Below are positions 25,675-35,198 of a stretch of 64,000 nt of DNA, in pieces. The position numbers and the translations under genes are program-made. The DNA lies in the NCBI RefSeq assembly GCF_001593005.1, contig NZ_LQZQ01000005.1:1-64000 (forward strand). Reading direction: 5' to 3'. Numbering within the stretch: position 1 is the first letter of the stretch; each line of letters begins with the position of its first letter. Source of the DNA: Roseivirga ehrenbergii (lineage in GTDB: Bacteria > Bacteroidota > Bacteroidia > Cytophagales > Cyclobacteriaceae). The notes under the pieces are model-generated. The model saw only the letters and a program-made list of their open reading frames with translations. It made no database searches and was not told the DNA's origin.

Positions 25675-26461
25675 GAATGTGACTTTGCTAGAAGATATTT
25701 TAAACCATAAAGACCGATGGCTATTTGATAAGTCGATTTATGTTTTTAACGATGAGGAGGAATCTCGCGCTCAATTCGAAAGAGGTTACTTAAGAGTAAG
25801 GGAGAAAGAGGATAGGATCCTAGACGAATCCGAGATAATAGGGTTGCCACATCTCCCTAAATCACATAAATATAGTGCTGAATGGGGGCTAAGGATTAAA
25901 TCGGTTGAACGAATACTCAAACATCTGAAAACAAAACAGACTAATGGACCTATTTTAGACCTTGGTTGTGGAAATGGCTGGTTTACCAACTGTTTAAGTC
26001 AAGCTACTTCGTCACTAGTGCTTGGGGTTGATGTTAATAAAATAGAACTTAATCAGGCGGCAAGTATTTTTAATAGTGGGAACCTATTCTTTTGTTACGC
26101 AAACATCTGGGATGATCCATTTAAAAAGGGAATATTCGAAACCATAACATTAAATGGATCAATTCAATATTTTCCGTCATTTCACAAGATTATCTCTAAC
26201 CTATTAGAGTTGTTAATTCCAAAAGGAGAAATTCATATTATTGATAGTCCTTTTTACAGCTTAGAAGAAGCCAAGAGAGCACGCGAAAGAACAGAAGAAT
26301 ACTATAAAGGGATTGGAGAGGATGACTTTGCTAAGAGTTATTTTCATCATACTTGGGATGTTCTAAACGGGATAAATTCAGAGGTTAGATATAAAAAAGG
26401 GCTTCTTAGGCGATTAACTAAGGATTCACCATTTCCGTGGATTGTAATTACAAAGGATTAG
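25664..26461 (+). CDS. Class I SAM-dependent methyltransferase
   Basis: A 265-aa methyltransferase. The SAM motif is GPILDLGCGNGWFTNCLS (about 98-115), followed by LVLGVDVNKIELNQA, and ETITLNGSIQYFPSF replaces the usual motif IV. An N-terminal region of about 90 residues precedes the fold and is not recognised. It ends 10 bp before the next GT2 gene. The substrate is unknown; context points to a glycan or its lipid carrier. Confidence 0.85.
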   Translation: MIIENVTLLEDILNHKDRWLFDKSIYVFNDEEESRAQFERGYLRVREKEDRILDESEIIGLPHLPKSHKYSAEWGLRIKSVERILKHLKTKQTNGPILDLGCGNGWFTNCLSQATSSLVLGVDVNKIELNQAASIFNSGNLFFCYANIWDDPFKKGIFETITLNGSIQYFPSFHKIISNLLELLIPKGEIHIIDSPFYSLEEAKRARERTEEYYKGIGEDDFAKSYFHHTWDVLNGINSEVRYKKGLLRRLTKDSPFPWIVITKD

Positions 26462-26471
26462 TTAGGCAATA

Positions 26472-27221
26472 ATGTTAAAAGGAAAGAAAATAGTAGTGGT
26501 AATGCCCGCATTTAATGCCGAGCGTACCTTAGCTCAGGTGTATGATGAAATACCCTTTAGTGTAGTTGATGAAGTAATTTTGACAGACGATTTCAGTAAA
26601 GATAACACTCTTGCTCTTGCCGAAGGATTAGGTATCAAACATGTTTTAAGACATGATAGGAACATGGGGTATGGTGCTAACCAAAAGACTTGTTATAAAA
26701 AGGCGAGAGAGTTAGGAGCAGATATTGTTTTGATGATTCATCCAGATTATCAATATACCCCTAAGTTGATTGAAGCTATGTCATCAATCATTGCGAATGA
26801 AGTGTATCCAGTAGTTTTGGGTTCAAGAATTCTTGGAAAAGGAGCACTGAAAGGGGGGATGCCACGGTATAAGTATATAGCCAATAGAGGACTGACGTTA
26901 ATTCAGAATGTGCTTATGGGCCAGAAACTTTCAGAATACCATTCTGGGTTAAGAGCTTTTTCAATAGGTGTATTAAATGATTTAGAGTTTGAGGAGTACT
27001 CAAACGATTTTATATTTGATAATGAAATGCTGGCTCAAATTCTCTACAAAGATTATGAAATTGCTGAAGTTACCTGTCCTACTAAGTATTTTCCAGAAGC
27101 TTCATCGATTAATTTTAAAAGAAGTACCATTTATGGATTTGGTGTTTTGAGAGTCTCATTTCAATATTTTTTGTCTAAGAAATTCAATGTCAAATTCTCC
27201 CTTTTTAAGAGCATTAACTAA
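26472..27221 (+). CDS. Glycosyltransferase family 2 (dolichyl-phosphate-mannose-synthase-like)
   Basis: A 249-aa GT2 enzyme with VVVMPAFNAERTLAQVYDEI, DEVILTDDFSKDNT and DIVLMIHPDYQYTP, the metal-binding DxD region. It lacks C-terminal membrane helices, like polyprenyl-phosphate sugar synthases of the DPM1 type. Such enzymes load a sugar onto polyprenyl phosphate for use by a GT39-type transferase, and such a gene follows at once, overlapping by 35 bp. The pair may work in sequence. Confidence 0.9.
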   Translation: MLKGKKIVVVMPAFNAERTLAQVYDEIPFSVVDEVILTDDFSKDNTLALAEGLGIKHVLRHDRNMGYGANQKTCYKKARELGADIVLMIHPDYQYTPKLIEAMSSIIANEVYPVVLGSRILGKGALKGGMPRYKYIANRGLTLIQNVLMGQKLSEYHSGLRAFSIGVLNDLEFEEYSNDFIFDNEMLAQILYKDYEIAEVTCPTKYFPEASSINFKRSTIYGFGVLRVSFQYFLSKKFNVKFSLFKSIN

Positions 27222-28659
27222 CCCATCTACGGCCCCAAATCTTGCCGCCTTGGCTATCTTCTTGTTAGCCTTAGTTGTTATTTTTGTCTTCGACTTTAAT
27301 GGGTTGATTGGGCAGGATACTCATGAATACTACCGGTTTAGTCATGTCATATCTGATTTCCTTTTAGGGAAGGGAGATATGGAAGGTTTTTATTGGACGA
27401 TTATGTATCCTTTTATAGGAGCATTATCTCAAATGGTCACAGGAGAGAGTCCATATGCTCTTCAGGTCATCTCATTACTTTCACATATTGGAAGTGCTGT
27501 TTTCTTACTCAAGTATATTCAGAGAAATCATATAGACAAGGCAGCAATTATTCTCATAGTTGTTGGCTATGTTTTTTGTCCGGTAATGTTGAAAAATGGG
27601 TTTCATGTGATGTCTGAACCCTTAACCGTGTTTTTTCTGTGTGGCTCAATCTATTATTTCAATGAGTACAGCAAGTATTCCAAATTAAAGCACTTAACCT
27701 ATTGGTTCTTTTTTGCTGCCTTTGCCGTTTTTACCCGATACCCTGTTTTTATTTTATTGGTCCCCCAGAGTATTTTCATTTTTTTAAGGATTGTCAAATT
27801 ACGTAAGTACCAATACTTAGCTATTGGAGCTCTTGCTATCTTTTTTGCTTCATTGCCTGAAATGTTAATATCAGTTGCTAATCCTGAAGGGGGCGGTTTA
27901 TTCGATAATTACTTCCTTAAAAATTGGTCGTTTTTAAATTTGTTTAAGAGCAGCTTTCTTACTGCTGATGGGACGCAGGTTTATGTGCTGCCAAACATAT
28001 TATTTGCGAGTAAATTGTTTTGGTACCCTGTTTTCTTCACCCTTTTCTTTTTTCTACTTTTTTGGTCTAAGAAATCTGATTTTGTGAAGTCGGAATACCT
28101 CATTTATACATCTTCTGTTGTGCTTTATTTATTATTCTCAGCTGGGTTCCCTTTTCAGAATATTAGAATTTTAGTGCCAGCATTTCCCTTCTTAATCATT
28201 TTAAGTATTAGACCCTTTATCAGGTTTTGGAATTGGAAGAGATTTGAGAACTATAAAGCGTTTAGAAACGGTGCCATATTACTTTTTTTAACTGCTCAAC
28301 TCTTCTTATTCTTTTACTTAATAAATGCCTCAGCAAATCGAAACCATTTTGAAAAGGAAGTAGCTGCTTATATCGAATCACTGAATAAAGAGCGGTATTT
28401 TGGCTATGACATTGATGTAGCTGTCAATAGTTATTTGGATAAATCGAAAAAAATTGAAAACCTGATTATAGAACTTCATGAATTCAGAGAGGGTGATGTT
28501 CTGTTTTTTAACAGAGATCAATATGAAAAGGTATGGACAAAGTCCAATGTCCACACTAATATTCAGAGGGCTTTGTATGCTCACGATACAGTCAGAATTC
28601 GTGGTTTTGGGAGTGAGTGGTCTGTATATGAGCTAATTAAAAAGGAAGAAAAGAAGTAA
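27187..28659 (+). CDS. Polytopic membrane glycosyltransferase (GT39-like)
   Basis: A 490-aa integral membrane protein with about ten or more hydrophobic helices and a luminal loop after the first. Near the end of helix 1 the acidic stretch LIGQDTHEYYRFSHVI matches the catalytic position of GT39/ArnT-like enzymes that use lipid-linked sugars. The start overlaps the preceding GT2 gene by 35 bp, which is long and implies coupling. The C-terminal 100 residues form a soluble domain. The acceptor is unknown. Confidence 0.75.
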   Translation: MSNSPFLRALTNPSTAPNLAALAIFLLALVVIFVFDFNGLIGQDTHEYYRFSHVISDFLLGKGDMEGFYWTIMYPFIGALSQMVTGESPYALQVISLLSHIGSAVFLLKYIQRNHIDKAAIILIVVGYVFCPVMLKNGFHVMSEPLTVFFLCGSIYYFNEYSKYSKLKHLTYWFFFAAFAVFTRYPVFILLVPQSIFIFLRIVKLRKYQYLAIGALAIFFASLPEMLISVANPEGGGLFDNYFLKNWSFLNLFKSSFLTADGTQVYVLPNILFASKLFWYPVFFTLFFFLLFWSKKSDFVKSEYLIYTSSVVLYLLFSAGFPFQNIRILVPAFPFLIILSIRPFIRFWNWKRFENYKAFRNGAILLFLTAQLFLFFYLINASANRNHFEKEVAAYIESLNKERYFGYDIDVAVNSYLDKSKKIENLIIELHEFREGDVLFFNRDQYEKVWTKSNVHTNIQRALYAHDTVRIRGFGSEWSVYELIKKEEKK

Positions 28660-28685
28660 TGCTTTAGAAGCCAAACAAATTGACT

Positions 28686-29648
28686 ATGCAGCGATACCAG
28701 TCCATAGATTTACTTAAAGTCGTCTTAGTTTTATTGGTTGTGGCTACGCACAGCAGCTTTTTATATGACTATAGCCAAGCAATGGGCCATGCTATTAGTA
28801 ATGGGCTAGTTAGAGTTGTAGCTCCACTATTTCTGATTATTAGTGGTTATTTTTCAGAGCGGATACTCAGAGAAGGTAATGCTGCTCGTTGGTTAAAAAG
28901 GGTAGTGTTTCTGTACTTGACTTGGATGTTAATCTATTTGCCTTATTGGGTAGATTTTGACGAATTAAATCCTTTTAGGAGTATAATTAGCTTAATTTTT
29001 GGTTACCATCACATTTGGTATGTTTCTGCCTTATTGGGCGGTGGTGTAGTACTCTATTTTTTAAAGAGTCACTCAAACCGAACATTACTTATTGTAGCCT
29101 CGCTATTTTTTGGAATAGGGGCTTTTATTGAATATGCTGGAGAGTACCACCTTTTTTCTGCAATCCCGATTGTTGATAAATTATTAGGACTTAGTTTCTC
29201 ACATAGAAACTTTTTACTAATCGGTTTTCCTTTTCTAACAGTGGGCTATTTAATAAAGAAAACTGGGTTTGAACATAAAATCAAGCAGTCAACACTGATA
29301 ATTTCTCTAATTATTAGTGTATTGATTTTTACTTTAGAAAGTGTTGTGCTTTTTTTTAGACTCTCCGGTAGATATGGAGGTTTTGATGTTTACATAATGT
29401 CCTTTTTCACTTGCTCACTAATATTCCTTTCCGTATTGAACCTGCCCATTGAACTAAAGAAGTTCAGAACCGAATCGATGAGGTACTATTTAGCTTCTAT
29501 TTACTTTATACATCCTATTTTTATTATTAACTATAACAAGTACTTCGAATTGACTTCGATAGGGTTGATGCTTTCAACCCTTGTATCTTCTGTAATAGCC
29601 TCCTACTTTATTATTCAAGTTCATAAAAGGTTCAAATACATTTTATAA
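28686..29648 (+). CDS. Acyltransferase-3 family membrane protein
   Basis: A 320-aa protein with about ten transmembrane segments, starting MQRYQSIDLLKVVLVLLVVATHSSF. The histidine in this first helix and the arginine-rich loop (FSERILR) match the acyltransferase-3/OatA group that O-acetylates surface sugars or peptidoglycan. A TTG two codons earlier is possible; ATG 28686 is preferred. With several SGNH proteins nearby, an O-acetyl transfer pathway in which the membrane protein passes acetyl groups to an SGNH domain is plausible. Confidence 0.85.
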   Translation: MQRYQSIDLLKVVLVLLVVATHSSFLYDYSQAMGHAISNGLVRVVAPLFLIISGYFSERILREGNAARWLKRVVFLYLTWMLIYLPYWVDFDELNPFRSIISLIFGYHHIWYVSALLGGGVVLYFLKSHSNRTLLIVASLFFGIGAFIEYAGEYHLFSAIPIVDKLLGLSFSHRNFLLIGFPFLTVGYLIKKTGFEHKIKQSTLIISLIISVLIFTLESVVLFFRLSGRYGGFDVYIMSFFTCSLIFLSVLNLPIELKKFRTESMRYYLASIYFIHPIFIINYNKYFELTSIGLMLSTLVSSVIASYFIIQVHKRFKYIL

Positions 29649-29685
29649 CTATGGTTTACAGTACAGCTTCTGTTTTAAATTGTGA

Positions 29686-30786
29686 TTAGCGTGAAATATT
29701 AAAGACAGAATCAATTTTATCGGCAGCCCATTTGTGACCAATAGTATTCCAGTGTGCATCACAGTCAAAGTATAGACTTTTCCATTCTGTACTATCCATT
29801 CTATCTGCTTCACTTAATAGATCATAGTATTGAAAACCCAATTTCGCACTCCATTTAGTCAAACTATCTCTAAGAGGGACTTCGTATCTATGATCCTTAT
29901 ATATTTTATAGGAATGATCTCCTGGAATAGTGACGATGTACAGTTTTTTATCGCCCATAGCCTCTTTCATTTTTTCTATACTATATTTTGTTCTATCCCA
30001 TTGTTCATCGTTGATTTGGAAATAACCAGGGCTATCACTTAAGTCGAATTCAGGTACTTGAGTTCTTTGATATACATACTTAAATGCACGTAACATATTA
30101 TAGGTATAAGTGAAGTTTTTCAAGAATGATTTTATATTATTTGGTTTCTCAAAATAAAAATGTGATTGTTGAACTGAGTCCAACCCATGTTCAATATGAT
30201 AGTCGGGATACTCCCCTACCCAATAGGCCCTGTATCTATTGTGTGAATACTTTGCATGAAATTCAATGTCATCATCAACGATGTCATTAATAGGGAATAG
30301 TGCCCATAAAACAGCATCATGCTCAAAGGGCATTACTTTCTTCTTGTATATAAGGTACTCTTGTGTCAGTCCAGCACCTCCAACTGCAAAGTTCATGAAC
30401 TCTATACCAGTTCTTCCTTCCAATAAATTCGAAAATCTGTCTTGATCTTCAACACCCCACCCCTCCGCAAAGGAGTCACCAATGACGGCAAATCGGCTTC
30501 CACTGGCAGAAATCTGTCTTTCTTTGTCCCTGGCACCAATCGAATTCGTTAAGTATTTAACGTCAAAACATTCTTTTTTATGTCTAAACGAATAATTTGC
30601 GGAATGCCAAACACCAAAATCAGGATCGTTTTCGGCCCAAAATCTTCTAGAGTTATCGAAAGAGTAAATTGGTTCTTCTAGTTTAATGATATTTAGAGCA
30701 TTGAGAATCATAAGCCCTAGTTCTAGGGAAAAGAAGAAAATTGTAAAAGGAATGAGTATCTTGAAGAGCTTTTTTCTCATGATCAT
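29686..30786 (-). CDS. Membrane-anchored SGNH-hydrolase-like protein (2)
   Basis: A 366-aa protein on the opposite strand to its neighbours. It has an N-terminal anchor (LFKILIPFTIFFFSLELGLMI), block I RFAVIGDSFAEGWGV, block III-like FPINDIVDD and block V DAHWNTIGHKWAAD. It differs from the GGSTTE copies and belongs to another SGNH subgroup, similar in block I to the one at 47459. The start lies only 2 bp from the start of the divergent glycosyltransferase (8 bp if the second ATG at 30780 is used), leaving no room for promoters between them. Confidence 0.83.
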   Translation of the reverse strand: MIMRKKLFKILIPFTIFFFSLELGLMILNALNIIKLEEPIYSFDNSRRFWAENDPDFGVWHSANYSFRHKKECFDVKYLTNSIGARDKERQISASGSRFAVIGDSFAEGWGVEDQDRFSNLLEGRTGIEFMNFAVGGAGLTQEYLIYKKKVMPFEHDAVLWALFPINDIVDDDIEFHAKYSHNRYRAYWVGEYPDYHIEHGLDSVQQSHFYFEKPNNIKSFLKNFTYTYNMLRAFKYVYQRTQVPEFDLSDSPGYFQINDEQWDRTKYSIEKMKEAMGDKKLYIVTIPGDHSYKIYKDHRYEVPLRDSLTKWSAKLGFQYYDLLSEADRMDSTEWKSLYFDCDAHWNTIGHKWAADKIDSVFNISR

Positions 30787-30788
30787 AA

Positions 30789-31856
30789 ATGTCTAACAAT
30801 TTATTAATAATAACGCCTGGTTTCCCTGAAAATGAAAATGACGATACATGCATATCAGCACTACAAATATATTTGAAAGGGTTCATTGAAAAAAAATGGT
30901 TCGATAAAATAGAAGTAGTGTCAATTTTCTATCCTTATGTGGCAAAGGAATATGAGTGGAATACTATAAGCGTCAGAGCCTTTGCATTTCCTCAAAAGAA
31001 CCCACTACATAAACTTCAAGTCGGAAAAAAGGTATTCAAAAAAATTATTGCGGATAAAACTATAAGTAAGCCTGATATTGTCCATAGCTTCTGGTTGAAT
31101 CATTGTGCGATGATTGGCGAGCGTCTCAGCAATGCATGGGATATTCCACACCTATGTACTTTAATGGGGCAAGATGTTCATTATACCAAGCGTTGGCAAT
31201 GGCTGCCTGCTAGGAAAGACCTAAACCTAATTGCTGTTTCAGAGTTTCAGAAAGGGTATAGCAAACTGCCAATTAAAAGCACAATCCATTGGGGATTGGA
31301 ATCAGTTACCCTAGAATCTTCTGCAAAAACATATGACCTCATTGGCATAGGGTCACTCACTCCACTCAAAAACTATTCAGCTTTTGTGAATGTGGTAGGT
31401 GAATTGGCACGTAAGCATTCAGGAATAAAGGCTATAATTATTGGGAATGGCCCAGAAATGGGGCATCTGACCAAACAGATTGATCGCCTTGGCTTACGGC
31501 AGAATATTGAATTAATGGGTCACCTCACCAGAAAAGATACGCTAAGTTTATTAAGTCATAGTAAGATATTATTACACCCTTCTAAATTTGAATCATTCGG
31601 TATGGTGATAGCTGAAGCATTGCAGAGAGGCTTGTTTGTCGTGTCAAAAAAAGTTGGAATAGCAGGAATTCATGAGAAATCTAGGGTGATTTCCTCAGAA
31701 ACCGAAATGGTGAAGGAAATCGATTACATTTTAAATGGAACAGAAGATTACCCTTCTGTTTTTAATTTTGATATAAGTAAAACCATAAATGGATATATTA
31801 GAGAATATATAAGCTTGACAGAGAGTTGGGCGAAAACAAAACATGTCAAAAGTTAA
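30789..31856 (+). CDS. Glycosyltransferase family 4
   Basis: A 355-aa GT-B-fold enzyme. The C-terminal half has the family's donor-binding signature LLHPSKFESFGMVIAEALQRG, preceded by LIGIGSLTPLKNY, a typical retaining-GT4 opening, and NIELMGHLTRKDTLSLLSHS. The N-terminal half carries ITPGFPENEND and DIVHSFW. It overlaps the SPASM radical SAM gene downstream by 14 bp, suggesting co-translation. It starts head-to-head with the SGNH gene at 29686-30786. Confidence 0.9.
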   Translation: MSNNLLIITPGFPENENDDTCISALQIYLKGFIEKKWFDKIEVVSIFYPYVAKEYEWNTISVRAFAFPQKNPLHKLQVGKKVFKKIIADKTISKPDIVHSFWLNHCAMIGERLSNAWDIPHLCTLMGQDVHYTKRWQWLPARKDLNLIAVSEFQKGYSKLPIKSTIHWGLESVTLESSAKTYDLIGIGSLTPLKNYSAFVNVVGELARKHSGIKAIIIGNGPEMGHLTKQIDRLGLRQNIELMGHLTRKDTLSLLSHSKILLHPSKFESFGMVIAEALQRGLFVVSKKVGIAGIHEKSRVISSETEMVKEIDYILNGTEDYPSVFNFDISKTINGYIREYISLTESWAKTKHVKS

Positions 31857-32934
31857 AAATCTTGCTAAGCTAATCAATAGGCAGTATTCACCTGGGAAAC
31901 TGTTGTACCACCCCGGCTGGATTGTACTGGGTGTTAATAATATCTGTAATCTGCATTGCAAAATGTGCGATGTAGGAACCAAGAACCTAAAGAGCAACTT
32001 TGCTTCCAATTTAGTAGGTACGCATCCTATCAACATGCCTGTTGAGTTGATTAAAAAGATTTTTGATCAAACAAGCCACTACTTCCCCGACTCCAAAATT
32101 GGTTATGGCTTCACAGAACCTCTAGTTTACCCGCATTTAATAGAGTCTCTAGAGTACGCACGAAAGAAAGAACTCCACACGTCCGTTACCACAAATGCAC
32201 TCACTTTACCACATAAAGCCAAAGCCCTTGTGGATGCTGGCTTAAATGAACTCTTCATTTCTCTCGATGGGCCAGAAGATGTTCACAATTACATTCGTGG
32301 TCACAAAAGTTCTTTTCAACGTGCAGTGAAAGGTATTGAAAGTGTATTAGACCAAGGGCTGGGACCCGAAATCGGAGTGTTTTGTGTAATTACAGAATGG
32401 AACATTGGCCGTTTGAAAGAATTCGTTGATTTTTTTAGCCAATTCCCATTGAAGCATTTAGGTTTTATGCACACAAACTTTACTCCTCAGAGCGTAGCTG
32501 ATGCGCACAACCTCACTTTCGGAGACACCTATCCCGCTACTGATTCCAATATCAATGAAATTAACATTGAGGCCATGGATATGGACGTACTTTGGGAAGA
32601 GGTTGTAGCTATTAAAAACAACGAATATTGTTTTCCTGTTACGTTCTCGCCCAATATCGATTCAAAAAGTGATCTGCTGGATTTTTATTACAAACCTGAG
32701 AAGCTTATGGGTAAAAGGTGTCATGATGCTTTTAATAATATTATGATAAAATCCGATGGTTCTGTAATTCCTGCACATGGCCGATGTTATAACCTCACTA
32801 TAGGTAACCTCTACAATGACAACCTCAAATCAATATGGAATTCGTCAGTAATATCGCAGTTTAGAAAAACACTTAACGAGGTCGGTGGACTACTGCCCGC
32901 TTGTAGTCGCTGTTGCAGTGGTTTTGGTAAATAG
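31843..32934 (+). CDS. Radical SAM protein with SPASM-like C-terminus
   Basis: A 363-aa enzyme. The radical SAM cluster is C35-x3-C39-x2-C42 (NNICNLHCKMC). The C-terminal part has the SPASM/twitch wording RCHDAFNNIMIKSDGSVIPAHGRC and ends ACSRCCSGFGK, giving cysteines for an additional Fe-S cluster. There is no cobalamin domain, unlike the other four radical SAM proteins here. Members act on peptides, sugars or alcohols. Its position after a GT4 favours a glycan-related substrate, but a peptide cannot be excluded. Confidence 0.87.
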   Translation: MSKVKNLAKLINRQYSPGKLLYHPGWIVLGVNNICNLHCKMCDVGTKNLKSNFASNLVGTHPINMPVELIKKIFDQTSHYFPDSKIGYGFTEPLVYPHLIESLEYARKKELHTSVTTNALTLPHKAKALVDAGLNELFISLDGPEDVHNYIRGHKSSFQRAVKGIESVLDQGLGPEIGVFCVITEWNIGRLKEFVDFFSQFPLKHLGFMHTNFTPQSVADAHNLTFGDTYPATDSNINEINIEAMDMDVLWEEVVAIKNNEYCFPVTFSPNIDSKSDLLDFYYKPEKLMGKRCHDAFNNIMIKSDGSVIPAHGRCYNLTIGNLYNDNLKSIWNSSVISQFRKTLNEVGGLLPACSRCCSGFGK

Positions 32935-33054
32935 TACATGCATTTGTTAAAAATACGGCTAATGATTATAACAGTAAAAAAAGTTTTCGGTGTATGACAA
33001 CAAGTCTTATCTTAGACAGAGGTATTCTAGTTTTTCCTGATCCATCATCTAATT

Positions 33055-33795
33055 ATGTTGAAACTCTTTCTAAAAAGTGTATTTAAAAAAAGAATAAAGA
33101 CAATACCTAGCCATCCTTATCCATCTAGGTTAAGCTCTTCAGTAATTTGTTGTGGTCCCTTGCCTGAAGGAAGTAAATACCTCATGGATTTGGCCATCAA
33201 GAATATGCCTAAAGATGGTTGCGTCTTGGAAATAGGCTCTTATGGAGGTCATTCAACTTGTTTTCTATTGTGGTTACTTAAAAAACATCAACGCCAAGAA
33301 AAACTTATGAGTTGCGACATTTGGACCTATGAGGGCTTCGATGATCATATGGGCAAAACATCAAACTGGATAGATGGAAGTACGGAGGTGAGTAGGAAAG
33401 ATTATACGAATTACATCAAACAAGCCTATATCAATGCCATGATGTTGTTAAGTAAAGATAATTTGCCACATACCTTTGAACACTCATCAGATTTTTTTTT
33501 TCAAAGCTTTCAGAAGCCTAGTGCTTTGATAGATGTTTTTGGACAAAAGGTGAAGTTACCATGTGAAATTTCATTTGCTTATATAGATGGAGACCATTCC
33601 TATGAAGGTGTAAAGCAGGATTTAGAAAACTTAAACCCCTACTTAAAAAAGGGTGGGTTCGTCTTGTTTGATGATTCTCGTGATGGTCTGCACTTTGGTT
33701 CCGCAAAGTATATGCGCGAAATGCTAAAGAATAAGGACTTTAAATTAGTGGACAAGAATCCGCATTATCTTTTTCAGAAAGTCAATCTTTCCTAA
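33055..33795 (+). CDS. Class I methyltransferase (Methyltransf_24-like)
   Basis: A 246-aa protein with GCVLEIGSYGGHSTCFLLWLL (SAM motif I) and FAYIDGDHSYEGVKQDLENL followed by KKGGFVLFDDS, a combination typical of the Methyltransf_24 group associated with sugar and natural-product modification. No signal peptide is seen. It is set apart by 120 bp upstream and 164 bp downstream, where nothing but AT-rich sequence is visible, so it may have its own promoter. Confidence 0.82.
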   Translation: MLKLFLKSVFKKRIKTIPSHPYPSRLSSSVICCGPLPEGSKYLMDLAIKNMPKDGCVLEIGSYGGHSTCFLLWLLKKHQRQEKLMSCDIWTYEGFDDHMGKTSNWIDGSTEVSRKDYTNYIKQAYINAMMLLSKDNLPHTFEHSSDFFFQSFQKPSALIDVFGQKVKLPCEISFAYIDGDHSYEGVKQDLENLNPYLKKGGFVLFDDSRDGLHFGSAKYMREMLKNKDFKLVDKNPHYLFQKVNLS

Positions 33796-33959
33796 TCCAT
33801 ACTACAAAGAAAAACATAATGAATAGCTCTAAAAACCAGATATGGATGATGAATTGTAATTTGTACCTAGCCACTGCTGAAGTATTTTTTGAAAAAAAAA
33901 TGACCATTGATGATAATTAAATATTGTCAATCTATTTTAACGGTTAAAACAAAAATATT

Positions 33960-35111
33960 TTGAAGCAACTAAAAAAAATAACTAGAATAATCATTCTCAA
34001 CATTTCTCTGTTGGCAGTACTTCTTATTCTGGTGGAGCTTGTTTTTCAATTTTCCCCTATTGGAGACCCTTATGAACAAGACAAAATTTCCACAAGGCAC
34101 TACTTTAATCCAGTTAAACTCCCTAACAAAAAATTCACCTTTATTATAGAAGATTCTCTTCCCGGTTTTGAAAATTACACAAAACACCCTCAGATCACTT
34201 CTAACAATCTTGGTTTTAGAAATTCTAAGGATATCCTAACGAATGACAAAGAGGATAGGGAGTATCGAGTTTTCGCCATTGGAGGCAGCACTACTGAATG
34301 CGCTTTTCTGAATGATGGAGATGATTGGCCGAGTTTACTTGGTGATAAGCTCAACACATTAGGCTTAAATAAGACATTCAGAGTAATTAATGCGGGTCAG
34401 TCAGGACATAATCTAATGGACAACTTACATTTGATTATTCAAAAGTTGGTTCATTTAAAGCCTGATTTATTTATTGTTTATGCTGGAGTTAACGACTTAT
34501 TTGCCCCCCTTTCAGATAGGGATATTTATAAACTTGATTTGAAGAATGCACATAAAGATAAAGGGATGAATCTTTTTTTTACAGATTCTCAAATAGGCAG
34601 AAGGTTGTATTATCTATTAAAAGGATTTAAACCGAATGCATACCATATGACGGCAAGTACAGGGCAGAAAAAATTGGCCAGCGATTTTAGGAAAATGCCT
34701 ATATCTAATTTCCCAAAGGGTTTAGACTTTCAGCTTGCTCGAAACAACTTAAAAGCGCTAATAGGCATTTGTCAAGCGTTAGGAATAAAACTAATTGTGT
34801 CCACTCAGGCCGTTTCTTGGGATACGAACGATAGAGATTTGGATGAATGGCAAACAGCAGTATATGCTGGTAAAAGATATGCTGAAGGTGATTTGAGAGC
34901 AGCCATGGACTCGCTGAATGTTGAGTTTGAAAATATTTGTAATGACCTAAATACTCCCGTTGTAAATGTTCAGAGTAAGATGGTTCCTACTTCTGAGAAT
35001 TTCTATGATGATATGCACTTTAACCTTTCTGGAAGTATAAATATGTCTGATTTGATGTTTAACTATCTGACTGAAAATCCTAAACTTATTGGTGAGAATC
35101 TGCCAGAGTAA
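33960..35111 (+). CDS. Membrane-anchored SGNH-hydrolase-like protein (3)
   Basis: A 383-aa paralogue of the protein at 24493. It has a TTG start, an anchor helix (IIILNISLLAVLLILVELVF), block I FAIGGSTTECAFLNDGDDW, block III IVYAGVNDLFAPL and block V YDDMHFNLSGSINMSD. The GGSTTEC motif is identical to the 24493 copy. No ATG offers a better start because the anchor begins within ten residues. It lies between a methyltransferase and the flippase. Confidence 0.84.
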   Translation: MKQLKKITRIIILNISLLAVLLILVELVFQFSPIGDPYEQDKISTRHYFNPVKLPNKKFTFIIEDSLPGFENYTKHPQITSNNLGFRNSKDILTNDKEDREYRVFAIGGSTTECAFLNDGDDWPSLLGDKLNTLGLNKTFRVINAGQSGHNLMDNLHLIIQKLVHLKPDLFIVYAGVNDLFAPLSDRDIYKLDLKNAHKDKGMNLFFTDSQIGRRLYYLLKGFKPNAYHMTASTGQKKLASDFRKMPISNFPKGLDFQLARNNLKALIGICQALGIKLIVSTQAVSWDTNDRDLDEWQTAVYAGKRYAEGDLRAAMDSLNVEFENICNDLNTPVVNVQSKMVPTSENFYDDMHFNLSGSINMSDLMFNYLTENPKLIGENLPE

Positions 35112-35198
35112 TAATGAAGTGGACTAAAGATTGGCGTTTGAGGTTTTAAGCGGCAATCTAATTTTGTGTCTACTTAGTTTACGTGATATTCAAAGGAA

